Source of the DNA: Hemibagrus wyckioides
Taxonomy: Eukaryota; Chordata; Actinopteri; Siluriformes; Bagridae
DNA: 64,000 nucleotides
Direction: 5' to 3'
NCBI RefSeq assembly: GCF_019097595.1
Contig: NC_080717.1
Span: 8,772,501 to 8,836,500 of the forward strand
Shown here: in pieces, positions 15,744-29,297 of the stretch
How positions within the stretch are numbered: position 1 is the stretch's first letter
Layout: each line of letters begins with the position of its first letter
The notes under the pieces: model-generated
The model's input: the letters and a program-made list of their open reading frames with translations, nothing else
Told to the model about the DNA's origin: nothing
The model's database searches: none
Made by a program: the position numbers and the translations under genes

Positions 15744-18700
15744 TCAGTTGGTTGAAGAGAAGCAGATTAAGGAGGCAAATGCAAATGGATTGAGCTTGTA
15801 GCCTGTCCCACTGTAGAACTTGTTCTGAAATTCAACCCTGGGAGAAAGAGATGAAGATTTTTTTTAGGCTTAACAGAGAGATTATTAACATATACGTTCT
15901 TGTGTTCGTTTCTGTTTTTCTCACCAGTGAAGTCGCAGAGCATGCAGAAAAGCCGAGAGACCTTCCATGATTAGAAGAATAGCTACTGTCAGGATGGCGA
16001 AGAAAGCAAAAATGACTACCATTATAATACTTCCCACGTAGCTAGTGGTAGAGAAGGAATTGCTCATCAACATCACCCAAAGAACTTCTGACAGCTCTGT
16101 AAAACATACAGACACATGATCTTTGCTGTCATTTTACAGTTGCTTCAGCAGTTTGAGTAGAGCCTGCATAAAACAAGCTTGTATAAGTATGCAGCCCATT
16201 GAACTTGGTTTGTGAGATCTTGGATAGAAGGTGAATAAATCATGTTCAAATATTAGGCCACTCCCACTCGGGCAATTCTCACAGATCAGTCCATTAAAAC
16301 TCTTCTGGATATTTACTACAACACTCTTGCTAACATACAAACCCTTTAAATCATTTAAGCCCTATATTTCAAAGTGTATGCTCATCCTAGTTGCTAGATG
16401 TAGGAGTTAGGACACACACTCACGGGCATGAGCCAGACTGAGGGCCCACAGACGCAAGTAAGAGGCAGTGTTGGAGATGCAGCCCAGACAGTACTCTATG
16501 GTGTGGATGGCCTGGTGCATGAAAACATTGGCTCCATCGAACTCCTGTTCAACACAATTAAAAAGACACCAAAAAAACTTGTAAAAAATCTCTCAAATAC
16601 CCAGCATTTGTTTCTACTTAAAATACAACTAAGAGAACATTTCTGTAATTAACTGTCATACCATCCAGTAGCATGCGAGTCTTTACTGAACCATTCTGAC
16701 TTTTGGTTTTATGTTAATAACCATTGTAATGTTTCAAACTGTCCAATAAAAAGTCGTCCATGACCAAGTATTAATAATTCTTTCTCTATATTAGCTGTGC
16801 ACTAATTAGCTAGTAAACTGATAACAAATATTGTATGATACACAAAATATAAAAAGACATGCTTTCACTGAAGTTGTGCCTTTTTAAAAAAACAAATTTC
16901 TATAACCTCACCTCCTCCTCTTCTTGCAGTTTCGTGTCAAGATCGTCCTGCTGAGCATTTATGGAGCCATTTTCTGATAGTAGAGGACGTCTCTCACCCT
17001 GTGGAGCAAAAATGCAAGCACTCACAATTACCACTTGATTAGAAACCCCTGCAAATTTACGCAGTTATCTAATCATCCAATCAATGGCAGGAGAGCAGCG
17101 GAATAAAATCATGCAGATAAAGGTCACGAGCTTCAGCTAATGTTTAGGTTGGTTCGAGTTGTTCGGAAACGGTTGATCTTTCACGCTAAACAAACAAAAA
17201 AAAAATCTCTAGAGTTTACACAGGATGTTGGGAAAAACAAGAAACATTCAGTGTGTGGAGGGTCTGCAGACTGAAACACCTTGTTGATGAGAGAGAGAGG
17301 GAATAGAGGAGAATGACCAGACTGCTTTGAGCTAACGGGAAGTCTGTAGTAACTCGATCATTCTTTACAACTGTGGTTAGCAAAAATGCGTCCCAACAGG
17401 AATATGAGAACTCCAAACAGGACATCTGAAGACTGGGAAAAGAGGTGATTTCTTCAGCTGTCCTGTTTGGGAGAGTCTGTGCCCAAGGAACCTGTCCTTG
17501 TTCTTGAAGATGCTTTTCTGCTCACCAAGGCTGATGTTTATGTTCTTTTGGCTGCTCTCTGTTCAGGCTCGCCACAATGGATCATTTGGTCCTCATGTTT
17601 CGATTCTGGCACAGGTTTTACGCCAGATGCCTTTCCTAACACAACTTCCGGGTTTGGGACCAGCACTGAGAATCAAACCCGGGCCGCAGCAATGACAGCG
17701 CGGGGATCCTGCCCCTGGACCATGAGGAGGCCTACTCACCAAGGTTGTCCTTTTTCTTGGCCATTTTCCTCTGATCTCTCTAATCAATACAGCAGTTCCA
17801 CCCACAGATTTTCTTCTCACTCAATATTTACTACCCCTTTTTAACACCATTCTGTGTAATGTTTAGAGATTGTTGAGTGTGAAATTCCCAAGGTTTGTGT
17901 ATAGTCCATCTGGCAACAACATCCATGCCACAATCAAAGTCATAGAAATCACACCCTCTCTCATTGTGATGTTTGATGTGAAGAGTAACTGAAACTCTTG
18001 ACCCTGCATGATTTATTTACCCTTGAAGCAGCTTGGCGTTTCTTTTTCTTGAAGGTGATGTACTCATGAATGGGCTTTCCCAGCAACAGAACAGGAACCG
18101 AACACAATGCCAGAACCACCAGAACCTTCTGCACCGTCATCTACAGACAGAACAGAGACACTGTAACACTGTTCATATCGTACACACAATTTAAATAGTA
18201 TAATTGTCTTGAATGGTTACCTAACCTCATTATTACCATAATTATAACTAATCCTAAATATAAGAATGACACCAACCTACTCTTAAAGGATTAGCCAGAT
18301 GGCCACAAATTTACCTGTCATCAGTAGTTGGGTCTAATACTGCTTTAACTTTCAGTTATTCAAAACACAATATGTAAAACAAAAACCTCCATAAATCAAT
18401 AGTGACACAGCTGTTTGTCTCAGAGGCTTGTTCTTATTTGTTCATGGTCAAATGTGCATTAGAATGTTTGCAATATCTATTTTATTTCCTTGCAGGTTTC
18501 TATAATTCCATCTGTATAGAACATGTTTTAGTATTCAGTATGTACACTAATCAGGCATAAGATTATGACCACCTGCTTAATATTGTGTTGGTCGCCCTTT
18601 TGCTGCCAAAACAACCCTGAGCCATCGAGGCATGGACTCCCCTAGCTCCCTGAAGGTGTGGGCACCAAGACGTTAGCAGTAGATCCTTTATGTCCTGTAA

Positions 18701-21700
18701 GGTGGAGCCTCCATGGCCCCCACCTCACAAATTACAGGACTTAAAAAGATATTTACAAGTCTTACAGGATGTAAAGGATACTTTTGATAGATACTGACCA
18801 CTGCAGACCGGGAACACCCCACAAGAGCTGCAGTTTTGGAGATGCTCTGATCCAGTGGTCTAGCCTTCACAATTTTGGACCTTGTCAAACTCGCTCAAAT
18901 CCTTACGCCTGCCCATTTTTTCCTGCTTCTAACATCAATTTTGAGGCCAACATTTTTACTTGCTGCCTAATATATCCCCATTCACTTCACCTGTCAGTGC
19001 TCATAATGTTATGCCTGATCGGTGTGTGTGTATATCAGTAGGTTATGATACTGCTTTGCCTAGCAAAAATTAATACATCTCATTTTGTCTGTTTTCGTCT
19101 TTATTTGAAAAGGCAGCATTAAAAAGACATCTCTCACAAACCTGGCCAGGGTAAAGATCTTGATTGGCTTTATTCTCCGTAAACAGGAACATATCTATGA
19201 AGTGGATGAGAATACTGGGCGCTGTGTTCGAGTGCATAGGACCATAAGCAACCCACTTAAAAATCACCATGAAGATCAGGTAACCAAACAAACACAGCAT
19301 GAAAAACAACTCGGGAATCAGCACCAGAAACACACTGCTTATCTCCCTAAAGTGCCTACAGGGGGAAAGAGAAACAGACACACACATCCATAATAGTCAC
19401 AGGAAGTCACAACACTGGTAATAATGGAGAAAAAAACAAGCACAGCTACTTACACATAGTTGAAGAAAGACAAACAGACCCCAAACGTCATATGGATGAT
19501 GCCAATAATCACCGACATCTTCATCTTATAGGAGTTAAGGAATGTCAGATGGTTACTAGCCATTCCCCAGATCTGGAGATAACAGGGATCACATATTTTC
19601 TCACTTTAATAAATGCCATTAAAACAATGAGACACTCATTGCGTGTAATAATTAATTATTACAGGTTTACCGGATCAATGCCAAACGGATAAGGTCCAGT
19701 AAATACTCCAGTAACGTTTGGATCCAGTGTGAGAAAGGGGTTTGTCCTGAAAACCTCATCACTGACAGATAAAGACAGGCTTTTTTAACATGTTTTCTCA
19801 TACGTTTAAGAAAGAGTATCTAATAAAAACAAACGTATTCATTTGTGCGTGCAAGACATACGTCCAGTTGTAGTATTTTGCATGAGGCCCAACATGCCAG
19901 GAGGACGGGAAGACAACGAGGCCTCTGCTGAAACACTCATTGTATATGGCTCCAGTGTAAATGGAGAAAAGTCCCATCAACAGGATCAGATAGCGTCCTC
20001 CAAACATCATACGCCAGATCTGAACACAAAAATATAAATCACCATCTCAACACTAAACATGGCTGGTGAAAAATGATTTATGTTTACAGTATATGATATA
20101 CTGAATAGAAATTATCGTCCAGTGACAATTTGCCTGCATTGAAATACACCGATCAGGCATAACATTATGAGCACTAAAGTGAATAACACTATCTCCTCAT
20201 CATGGCACCTGTTAGTGGGTGGGATACATTAGGCAGCAAGGATTTGAGTGAGTTTGACGAAGGGCCAAATTGTGATGGCTGTGACGACTGGATCAGAGCA
20301 TTTCCAAAACTGCAGCTCTTGTGGCGTGTTCCTGGTCTGCAGTGGTCAGTATCTATCAAAAATGGTCCAAGGAAGGGACAGTGGTGAACCGGCAACAGAG
20401 TCATGGGCGGCCAAGGCTCACTGATGTATGTGGGAAGCGAAGGCTGTCCCGTGTGATCCGATCAGTCGAGCTCAAACTGCTGAAAAGTTAATGCTGGTTC
20501 TGATAGAAAGCTGTCAGAATACACAGTGCATGACAGGTCAAGGCTGTTTTAGCAGCAAAAGGAGAACCAACACAATATTAGGCAGGTGGTGATAATGTTA
20601 TGCCTGGTCGGTGTATGATTAAATGCGGCTGCATACAGTCAAGACACATAAGCAGCTCTTTACGGCTTTGTTTGATTTTTGGCCTTCAAATCTATAGTGA
20701 AGGCAAACAACCTTCATTATCTCTGTTTAATCTTTATTGCTGATAATAAATCTAATCTAGGTTAACACTAGCTAGCACAGGTAAGGGCGGTGTTATGGTT
20801 AATGTGTACTGATTATGTGAGGGTTAATCACCATAAACTGTGTCATTATGTAAAAAAAAAACTGCATAAACTACAAAAGAAAACGATTTTTTTTCTCATT
20901 TCTATCACACCCAAAGACCTTTTTTTGTGATGTAATGGTTCCATATTACATTTTTAACTGACTTTAAGAGCTTCCTTTTTCTGTTATGTGCACATCCATA
21001 ACTAGCTATGAGCACACCTTATCTAGGAAAGGTTTTTTTTCAGTGACATCCTGATAATAATGTGGGACACGTTCACCTACTACAAGGAAAAACATTTTTA
21101 TTAACTTCTTAACCAGTGATGGTGACTGCCTGGGCTGCTCTAAAGTCAGCTGAAAACCAATCACACAAACACCAAACCTACAGTTGGCAGACATTAGGAG
21201 CAAAACCGTGTGCCAAGCGTTTCACCTCATTTGTGCTGTTCCTCAGTTTGGGGTCCTTCTCCTCAAACACCATCCAGAGAGCAGCGAGTGTCATGAGAAG
21301 GCCGTGGCCCACATCCCCAAACATCACCGCAAACAGGAACGGAAATGTAATGATGGTGTAGAGTGCTACAGAGATACACAGAAAGCGAGACACGGTGGCT
21401 GTTGTAGCTCTGTTACATACAGTATACCCTGTGTGTATGCATGCATGCACGTTGGGGGTGTTACCTGGGTTGACCTCTCTATAGCTGGCTACTCCGTAAG
21501 CATCTACAATATTCTGGAAGCCTGCAGTGAAAGCGTTGGTGGGGAAGAGGGTAGGAGGAGAGGTGCTAGCAGGCAAACGATTGTAGAATGAATCGACACT
21601 GCTACCGCTCTTTCTCTGAGAAACAGAGAGAGAGAGAGGGGGAGAGAGAGAAGCAACATGTTTCCACTTTATACAGATACAACCAGATTACAGCCTGATA

Positions 21701-24700
21701 GAACAGACTCTTTAATAAAGGAACCATAAGTATATGCAATATTCGTCTTACACTAAATGTCACAAAAAGACACTTAGCTTCGCACTAGTCCTATAAAGGT
21801 GGATCTAATAACCTTTATGCTTCCCACCAGAGATTAATAGCAAACCATCTTCAAGTGTTTTGCTTCGAAATCTGGTCTGTGACGGCTTGAGGAAAGCAGT
21901 TCGCATGTGGATTTTTATATTCCTCCTTTTATAAACCAGCGTTTTTCTGCTAATTAATTATTTGAATTAAGGTAACTTGGTTTTTCTCGGTCTGACAATA
22001 AAGTTAACATGATCAAAACTAGATCTAAGCTAGTAATGATTATTTAGCATACTCAATTTTATATGATGCCTTCATGTTCAGATTTTTAATATCTATTAAT
22101 GAAAACTTTCAGAGAGAACTTCTCCTAAGATCTTGGCTGTGGACGGAGATGAGGCAGGGAGCGCATGATGATTCTCACCCGTGTTTTTATCAGCCCAGGT
22201 TTTCTTATGTGCCTCTTTGTGCATTCAGGTGTTTCCAGCACCCTCACCCCCCATGTGTGTGCAGAAGCGTGTGAGCTAAAACCGTCGACCAGCGAAAAAA
22301 ATAATTAATAAAGAAACAATTTGACTTGTCCCCTGCCTACCACCTGTCTCCTGTTTCCCAACCCAATCCAGGAAAGTTTTGGTTTTTCTATCTGAACCTT
22401 AAAGAGGAATGCAATCATGTGCATTTCTACACAACACACACATTGTGTAACAGCGGAATGAACCATTTTAAACAGAATTTAAGTTGCTGTTTCCCCCAGT
22501 CATGTATTTTATACACTTTTACACGATTCTGGGTTCTTCAGTTGAATTTCTTAATTAATTCTAATAATCCTGCTCTCTTCTAGAGCGCTACCAGCAATGA
22601 CAATAGCACAAGTGTTCAAGTGAGAAACAGTTGCATGAGTGTTGAAATTCTCACCCCTCCCTCACGTAGGGCACTTTGTAGAGCAGGAAGCTGCCTAACT
22701 GGACACCATGCCTCAGCAATCAGGCACTTCTCAGTGACTGAGGGGCTGCAGAGGTTCAGCACCATCTGAATGGCTTTGCATTTCTGCACCCGAACACGCC
22801 ACTGCGGTAAAACAGCCACGGCACGCATTAGCAACTGCTGCAGGTACTGTTCTGTCTCATTCATCACCTGTAGAGGAGCGATAAGACAGAGAGAAAGACG
22901 GTGAGTGGAGACGGAGAGGAGGGGTAAGGTGTATACCATGCTTCAAAAATCACAGAAATGCATGAAATGTATGGGGACTGGTGATCAAACCAGTTTAGTG
23001 GGTTAAAATGGGATGGTTTCACTCACTGATTTGATGTCTTCAATTCTGGTCTTGAGTCCATCCAGAACCTGCTCTCTCTCTGCCTGGCTCTCTGAATATG
23101 GGAAGGTCTGTGTGTGGAAGCTGTGTGTATTGCAGGAGACTCAGTATAGTTACTCGATCTGATGACTTTTTAAGTTCATTAAATTGTATATTAAGTTAAT
23201 AAGCTTGCTAGTGATGTTTAGGATGAGTTCAGTAAGAATCTGATTTGAAGGATCATTTCTTATTAATTCAATGTAATTTTTTTGATTATAATATAAATAA
23301 AAACACTAAACTTGTAATATTTACAGACCAGATCTGTGTACAGAAACAAAATGGTGGGTCAATATGGAAATATTACATATAAGTATTTTAAGAAATAGAA
23401 CTATTCTTGTTTTTCTATGCAATGAACAAACAGCACTAAAACCTACCAGTCACAGATCTTCTTCACCTTTTGTCCAATCTGGTCCCCCCAATAGGAGATA
23501 AGGAAGATGGTCCACTGTACCATTTCACCCTGAAACACAAAAATCAGAAATGTAATCACCACCCAATAAGAGCATTGTCTAATACACACGCCTTCATTTA
23601 CAAATACACTGATGATAATTCATAAGCTCAGTAGTTTCATTAAGAATCACTGCTTGATATGATCCCTGATGAATATCTTACACTTTCAGGATGCTCCAGC
23701 TTTTCTTCCATTTCTCGAAAGTCCACGATGATGTAACCGCGGCAGGCGCGCCAGAGCAGCCTCTCGAAGGCTGGTACCTTCCATGGGTGTACAACACCAG
23801 CCACAAAGCTGAGCCTCGCGTCCTGCCTGTTCTCTGCTAAACCCGTTGGGTCAAAGGAGGGCGGTGCCGCTGTCTGTGAAAATATCATTATTCATAAAAA
23901 TTATATAAAAATCATATCTACTTAAAATCATGACATGTACATTTTTAATTAGATTTCAGAATCTACACCAGTCAGGCATGACATTATTAGCACTGACAGG
24001 CGAACATTTTGTCCTCAAAGTTGATGTGTTAGAAGCAGGAAAAATGGGCAAGCGTAAGGATTTGAGCGAGTCTGACAAGGACCAAATTGTGATGGCTAGA
24101 CCACTGGATCAGAGCATCTCCAAAACTGCAGCTCTTGTGGGGTGTTCCCAGTCTGCAGTGGTCAGTATCTATCAAACGTGGTCCAAGGAAGGAACAGTGG
24201 TGAATCAGAGACAGGGTCATGGACGGCAAAGGCTCATTGATGCACGTGGGGAGTGAAGGCTGGCCCATGTGATCCGATCCAACAGACAAGCTACTGTTGC
24301 TCAAATTGCTAAAGAAGTTAATGCTGGTTCTGATAGAAAGGGGTCAGAATACACAGTGCATGATGGGTCAGGGCTGTTTTGGCTGCAAAAGGGGGGGCAA
24401 CACAATATTAGACAGGTGGTCATAATGTCATGCCTGGTCAGTGTAGACTGATGTTTAAGTCATTAGTTCGCCCTTTGAAAGCTTTTTAGTAAGAAATAAT
24501 AAAATATAAATGTTTTTTGGTATAAACATTTGGACAAAATTAAGACAAATAAGTGAAATTCTAAGGTTCCAATTGGTATTCTCTTCCTGGTGTATTTAGT
24601 ACTTCCTGATTTGCTTGTCCGAAATTTAATGTATCATCTAAGTTGACACAACACCACCACCTTCAGATAAAGTTCTGATATGAATAATGAGATGACGCAT

Positions 24701-26973
24701 ATGAATAATTTTCTCCGAAATAAACCCTTTCGAATGCAAGAAATGGGATGTGGAAGGTAGCCCGGACCTGAGAGGCTGTGAGGAAGTGCATCTGAGTGAG
24801 CACTCCTCTGTACTGACACAGCTGATTCAGCTGAGCTCGGATGCTGTCTCTGTTTCTGGAAACCTGAAACAGTAAAGAACAAACAGATATAAGAAACAAA
24901 TTTAGCTCAGTGTGTGGACTGACATATTCCTGCACTCACACGTAAACACACACCTCTCTGAGCTCCCGAGCTAGGCGCTCGCTCTCCTCCTCGATAGTGA
25001 GCAGTTCTCTGGGCTGCGGAGCCGGGGGACTGAGCAAGGGGTCCTGCAGCGGTGAGCGCAGCGATGGAGAGAGGGAGCGTGTGATCTCCTGCTCCAGAAA
25101 TGCTGTATGCATATTTTAACACAAGAAAAACAGAAAAGCATATCCGCACAAATAGGCATGAATTTATAGTATACTGTGACCAAAAGTCACCGCATTTATA
25201 GAATCTGAGCACAGGGATGGACCATTTAACTTAATGAAGTGACAAAGGAAACTTCCCACACTACTCACCGAAAGTCTTCTCGAGCTCCTCGCATCTTCTC
25301 ACCTCATTGACAAACTTCCTTTGAAATGCGTTCACGTTTGGATTCAGCTGAGACAAAACAGGAGGAAGAATAAATGCATTGTTCTGGTGAGCAAAGCTTT
25401 TTAAAATCCTCTAGAAATATGGTTTGATATATTACTTAAAATGAGTGATGATGAAACCCATTTAATTCATACACATGTATAATGAGTGGATTGAATATTT
25501 GTCACAATAAATGGTTGTGTTACACAATATGTAAGCGGACAAGGAGAACAGATCATTTGAAGAACATCTATTGAAGTATAAAGGTTATGCATGGGGATGA
25601 CAAAGCTAATTCTTTAGTTTTTTGCTATTCACATTTTGGTTTGCCAAAATTACACTATATTTCCTAATGTTTTGGGACACCCCTCCAAATCACTGAATCC
25701 AGGTGTTGTTTTTCAGGGGTCGGCCTATTAGTTCCAGTGAAAGGAATTCTTAATGCTTCAGCATACCAAGACATTTTGGACAATTTCATGTTCCCAACTT
25801 TGTGGGAACAGTTTGGGGATGACCCCTTCCTGTTCCAACATGACTGCACACCAGTGCACAAAGCAAGGTCCATAAAGACATGGATAAGTGAGTTTGGTGT
25901 GGAGTCCTGACCATAACCTGACAGAACACCTTTGGGATGAATTAGAGTGGAGACTGTGAGCCAGGCCTTCTCATCCAACATCAGTGCCTGACCTCACAAA
26001 TGTGCTTATAGAGGAATGGTCAAAAATGACCATAAACACACTCCTAAACCTTGTGGAAAGCCTTCCCAGAAGAGTTGAAACTGTTATATCTGTAAAACTC
26101 CATATTAAATTCATATGATAGATGACACAGTTTTGGTCTGGCTCGCAGTCTCTCCGCTGTAATTCATCCCAAAGGTGTTCTATCAAGTTGAGGTCAGGAC
26201 TCTGTTCAGGTCAGTCAAGTTCCTCCACACCAAACTCACTCATCCATGTCTTTATGGACCTTGCTTTGTGCACTGGTGTGCAGTCATGTTGGAACAGGGA
26301 GGGGTCATCCCCAAACTGTTCCCACAAAGTTGAGGGCATGAAATTGTCCAAAATGTCTTGGTATGCTGAAGCATTAAGAGTTCCTTTCACTGGAAGTAAG
26401 TGGCCAAGCCCAACCCCTGAATTCAATGATTTGGAGAGGTGTCCCAAAACTTTTGGCAATATAGTGTATTTTAAATGTTACTGAAGGAGGCGAGACATCG
26501 GAGACAGACGTGAACTAACGGAATCGTCCAGCCAAACAAGGACTAACAATAAGGGTTCACTTTTTCACATTTTATTTTTTACAATCAATATGACAAAATA
26601 TTACCTATAGTATCCCTTAATATATGCGTATCAATAACACTGTTCTACCACAGAAACTATTGATAATAGTAAGAAACTTATCATGTGAGAATGTTAGGCT
26701 CGTAAAAGCAACATAAATTCTCCCTGCAGCTGTTTTGAATGTCAGCTATCTAATCAGCAAAATCATTTTATGCAAATGAATGAGACTTTACAAAGGGATG
26801 AGTGTGAAAAGGACAGAAAGAGAAGACACATGTTACAATTCCTGTCTGCGTCTTACATCTCTAAACTCGACAATACCCAGCTCTCCCAGCTCACTGACAC
26901 AGTTGTAGGCTGCGCCGGATTGCAGGAAGAGTTGCACCAGGCACACCTCCTCACTCCTGAACATGGAGCCCAT
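15744..26973 (-). CDS. tcirg1: V-type proton ATPase 116 kDa subunit a3-like
   Basis: Nineteen coding exons, minus strand: 26973-26857, 25347-25269, 25102-24954, 24863-24768, 23873-23682, 23529-23447, 23120-23027, 22867-22655, 21615-21465, 21365-21226, 20019-19862, 19761-19671, 19572-19454, 19355-19142, 18140-18021, 16998-16912, 16544-16424, 16096-15925, 15837-15744. They sum to 2490 bases, or 829 residues (human a3 has 830). The cytoplasmic N-terminal half ([10 protein letters not shown] start) precedes the membrane domain. That domain contains [17 protein letters not shown], the [10 protein letters not shown] block and [15 protein letters not shown] with the essential proton-path Arg at about 732. 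The subunit forms half of the proton channel of V0 in endolysosomal and plasma membranes. The C-terminus [12 protein letters not shown] fits the a3 isoform better than a1, a2 or a4. The assignment to a particular teleost paralogue is left open. Confidence 0.95.
17565..17745. repeat. Fragment of the dispersed LINE 5'-end repeat
   Basis: A segment in tcirg1 intron 15 contains 'ggttttacgccagatgcctt'. This matches the flank at about 57998-58035 upstream of the LINE at 54973-58096. It is a decayed fragment of the same repeat family. Confidence 0.5.
18543..19026 (-). mobile_element. Internally deleted Tc1-like element (family A) in tcirg1 intron 14
   Basis: Family A inverted-repeat ends flank two transposase scraps on the minus strand. 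One, at the C-terminal side near 18580-18720, matches the 'catcgaggcatgga' stretch also found at 47010. The other, near 18780-18930, is the helix-turn-helix segment. The catalytic middle is deleted. Confidence 0.85.
20145..20616 (+). mobile_element. Internally deleted Tc1-like element (family A) in tcirg1 intron 10
   Basis: The element begins tacaccgatcaggcataac and ends with the inverted copy at about 20590-20616. It holds only the transposase N-terminal region with stops. Its structure matches the copies at 1527 and 23963, which points to spread of one deleted template. Confidence 0.85.
23963..24447 (+). mobile_element. Internally deleted Tc1-like element (family A) in tcirg1 intron 4
   Basis: Family A inverted repeats bound an N-terminal transposase segment beginning [17 protein letters not shown]. 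About 70 codons stay open before the first stop near 24254, followed by a scrambled remainder. The catalytic domain is missing. Confidence 0.85.
25650..26115 (+). mobile_element. Tc1-like family B arm, plus orientation
   Basis: The copy starts with the family B terminus (acactatattt, then ttttgggaca) and runs plus-sense into the transposase C-terminal part, with motifs like FHVPNFVGT in shifted frames. It stops without a matching right terminus. The next bases begin an inverted second copy (26118-26470), so the pair has one terminus on each side. Confidence 0.8.
26118..26470 (-). mobile_element. Tc1-like family B arm, minus orientation
   Basis: This is the inverted partner of 25650-26115. 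It ends with 'ggcaatatagtgta', the family B terminus. The minus strand encodes about 80 open codons of transposase C-terminal half ([16 protein letters not shown]). It lies in tcirg1 intron 1 near coding exon 1. Confidence 0.8.
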
Positions 26974-26979
26974 GACCTG

Positions 26980-27258
26980 GGAGAGAGATGGAGAAAGAGA
27001 GAGAGAGAGAGAAGGGGAGAGATGAGAAAAGTGAGAGACAGAGAGACAGACAGCAGGACAGAGAGAGAGAGAGAGAGAGAGATGGGAAAAGTGAGAGACA
27101 GAGAGACAGAGACAGCGAGAGAGAGAGAGAGAGTGAGAGTGGGGGGGATAGAGAAGGGGAGAGATGGGAAAAGTGACAGACAGAGAGACAGACAGCAAGA
27201 CAGAGAGAGATGGGAAAAGTGAGATAGACACAGAGACAGACAGCAAGACAGAGAGAGT

Positions 27259-27307
<49 letters not shown>

Positions 27308-27605
27308 GGAGAGATGGGAAAAGTGAGAGACAGAGAGACAGACAGCAAGAGAGAGAGTGAGGGGGATAGAGAAGGGGAGAGATGGGAAAAGTGACAGACA
27401 GAGACAGACAGCAAGACAGAGAGAGAGAGAGAAGGGGAGAGATGGGAAAAGTGAGAGACAGAGAGACAGACAGACAGCAAGACAGAGAGAGAGAGAGTGG
27501 GGGGGGGGTAGAGAAGGGGAGAGATGGGGAAAAGTGAGATAGACAGAAAGACAGAGAGCAATACAGAGAGAGAGAGAGCGAGAGAGGGAGCGAGAGAGAA
27601 ACAGA
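26980..27605. repeat. GA-rich minisatellite just upstream of tcirg1 coding exon 1
   Basis: About eight irregular copies of a 55-95-base unit share the core 'gaaggggagagatgggaaaa', interleaved with gaga and gacagaca tracts. Read on the minus strand it is a long CT-rich tract that ends directly at the 3' splice site (ctccatctctctcccag) before tcirg1 coding exon 1. The long open frames across it (SLSLSL-type) are repeat artefacts. Confidence 0.93.
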
Positions 27606-27697
27606 AAGAGAAGTGAAAAAACTCAGTTGTCACATGTTAGTTTATCATATTCTGCTATGGCTATAAATGGGAGAATGATGCGGAAATTCCTGTAGTT

Positions 27698-27732
<35 letters not shown>
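27698..27732. repeat. CA microsatellite
   Basis: An uninterrupted CA tract of about 16 units lies within the 5' intron of tcirg1. Confidence 0.9.
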
Positions 27733-27734
<2 letters not shown>

Positions 27735-27897
27735 CTTTTCCACTGCATGCATGTCTGAGTCAAATCTGCACCTAAACCTGGTAACAAATTTTCCAGTCTG
27801 AACATGACTGTACTCGAGTTTAGAATTCCAATACATGAACATTTGGCATTTAGAAGAAGTGGGAACAGAATTCTATGGAAGTTATATCAGGCACTTA

Positions 27898-28115
27898 TTA
27901 TGGACCTTGCTTTGTGCACTGGTGTGCAGTCATGTTGGAACAGGAAGGGGTCATCCCCAAACTGTTCCCACAAAGTTGGGAACATGAAATTATCCAAAAT
28001 GTCTTGGTATGCTGAAGCATTAAGAGTTCCATTCACTGGAACTAAGGGGCCAAGCCCAACCCATGAATTCAATGATTTGGAGGGGTGTTCCAAAACTTTT
28101 GGCAATATAGTGTAT
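27898..28115 (-). mobile_element. Truncated Tc1-like family B fragment
   Basis: Only the piece around the transposase C-terminal half and one terminus (ggcaatatagtgtatg) is left. The other end is lost upstream of 27898. It is nearly identical in text to the corresponding parts of 26240-26470 and 34500-34724. Confidence 0.8.
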
Positions 28116-29200
28116 GTAAATCATTTGAACAAAACAACATCATAATAAGACAACAGCCCTGTAGTAACATGGTGCAAACGGTTTGCCAAGTGTATAGTTT
28201 TGAAACAATGGGATGTACAGGGAAATAAGCTTAGCCTGTTTCCTCATACAAAGCATGACGTTACGTTATAACACAACTTCCCATTTTTCCCAAACTTTGT
28301 GTACCAAAACCTGCCTTAAAATCTTCATTAAAGCGATTTATCAATTAATAAACTGCGATTTGGTTTCGTCATTTGATCCGGTTTTGTAGCCTAGTTTCAC
28401 ATAGCTCTTATACAAGGGACGAATTCACAAAAACAGAATGTTTTAAATGTGTGTAATCGTTGTTATAGTGTAGATGAGGAGGTTTTCTGTAAAAAGATTT
28501 TATATTTATAACTTTTGGAATAAGTCACGAGTGTCTTCACACTGTAATGGCCAGATGTAAAAGCGGTAACTTTTTCCTACTCTCTATAATTTGTGAATTT
28601 GTTCATAGCTGTTAACATTGCCTTCATTTCTACAGAGAAACTGTTAGGAGGTATCTGGCAATATTTTATATGACATTTAAGCCAAATGGCAACCTTTGAG
28701 TTCTGTGTAAAAGCAGTTTGACAAAAGGCAGGACTTTCCAACTTCCATAACCTGGTTTCGTTTCTGTGGTCAGGCATTGCTGCAGATGTCGGAGAGTTCT
28801 CTCACACCACAGGTTTCACACAGGAAATATAATTCACTGCACACTTTGAATACCTTATTTGATCCATTTTCAAGGTCACTGTTGAAACCAGAAGATGGAC
28901 AGAAGTAAGTTAGATCCCTTTTACATTCAAGACATGTAATGGACACCTTCTCCAGAGCGACATACCTAAGTACCTGTGCATTTGGGTATTGATGGATGAA
29001 GTTAATATTATTTAGTATAATGATAAGGATGACTATTCATGTGAGTTTCCTTAAATTAGAAGTGGCAAAAACACATCAGGATAATATGTAGGGTTGCAAA
29101 CAAAGGTTGTCACGTGAAAATGAAACAGCTGAACAAACATGGATTTCATTCTTTCTTACTAACAAGTACTATATTGTACGTGTACCACAGCACTGATCAT
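28116..29200. other. Non-coding part of the tcirg1 5' intron
   Basis: No exon was recognised. A stretch at about 28918-28985 resembles the dispersed repeat whose core reads 'agagcgacatacc'. The remainder is unstructured AT-rich intron. Confidence 0.5.
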
Positions 29201-29223
29201 TGATTGAAGAAAGTACTGGTCAC

Positions 29224-29225
<2 letters not shown>

Positions 29226-29296
<71 letters not shown>
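29226..29296. repeat. Long CA microsatellite
   Basis: A pure CA tract of about 34 units lies roughly 120 bases from the predicted 5' exon of tcirg1. Confidence 0.95.

Positions 29297-29297
<1 letters not shown>

Noticed and set aside
15921..16115. Separate small membrane protein on the minus strand
   Set aside because: It is tcirg1 coding exon 18, the last transmembrane part, with acceptor and donor in phase with its neighbours.
26833..27633. Long open frame of 266 codons rich in Leu-Ser across the GA/CT repeat
   Set aside because: Only the last part (from the Met at 26973) is tcirg1 coding exon 1. The rest is a translation of the minisatellite, interrupted by the acceptor site.
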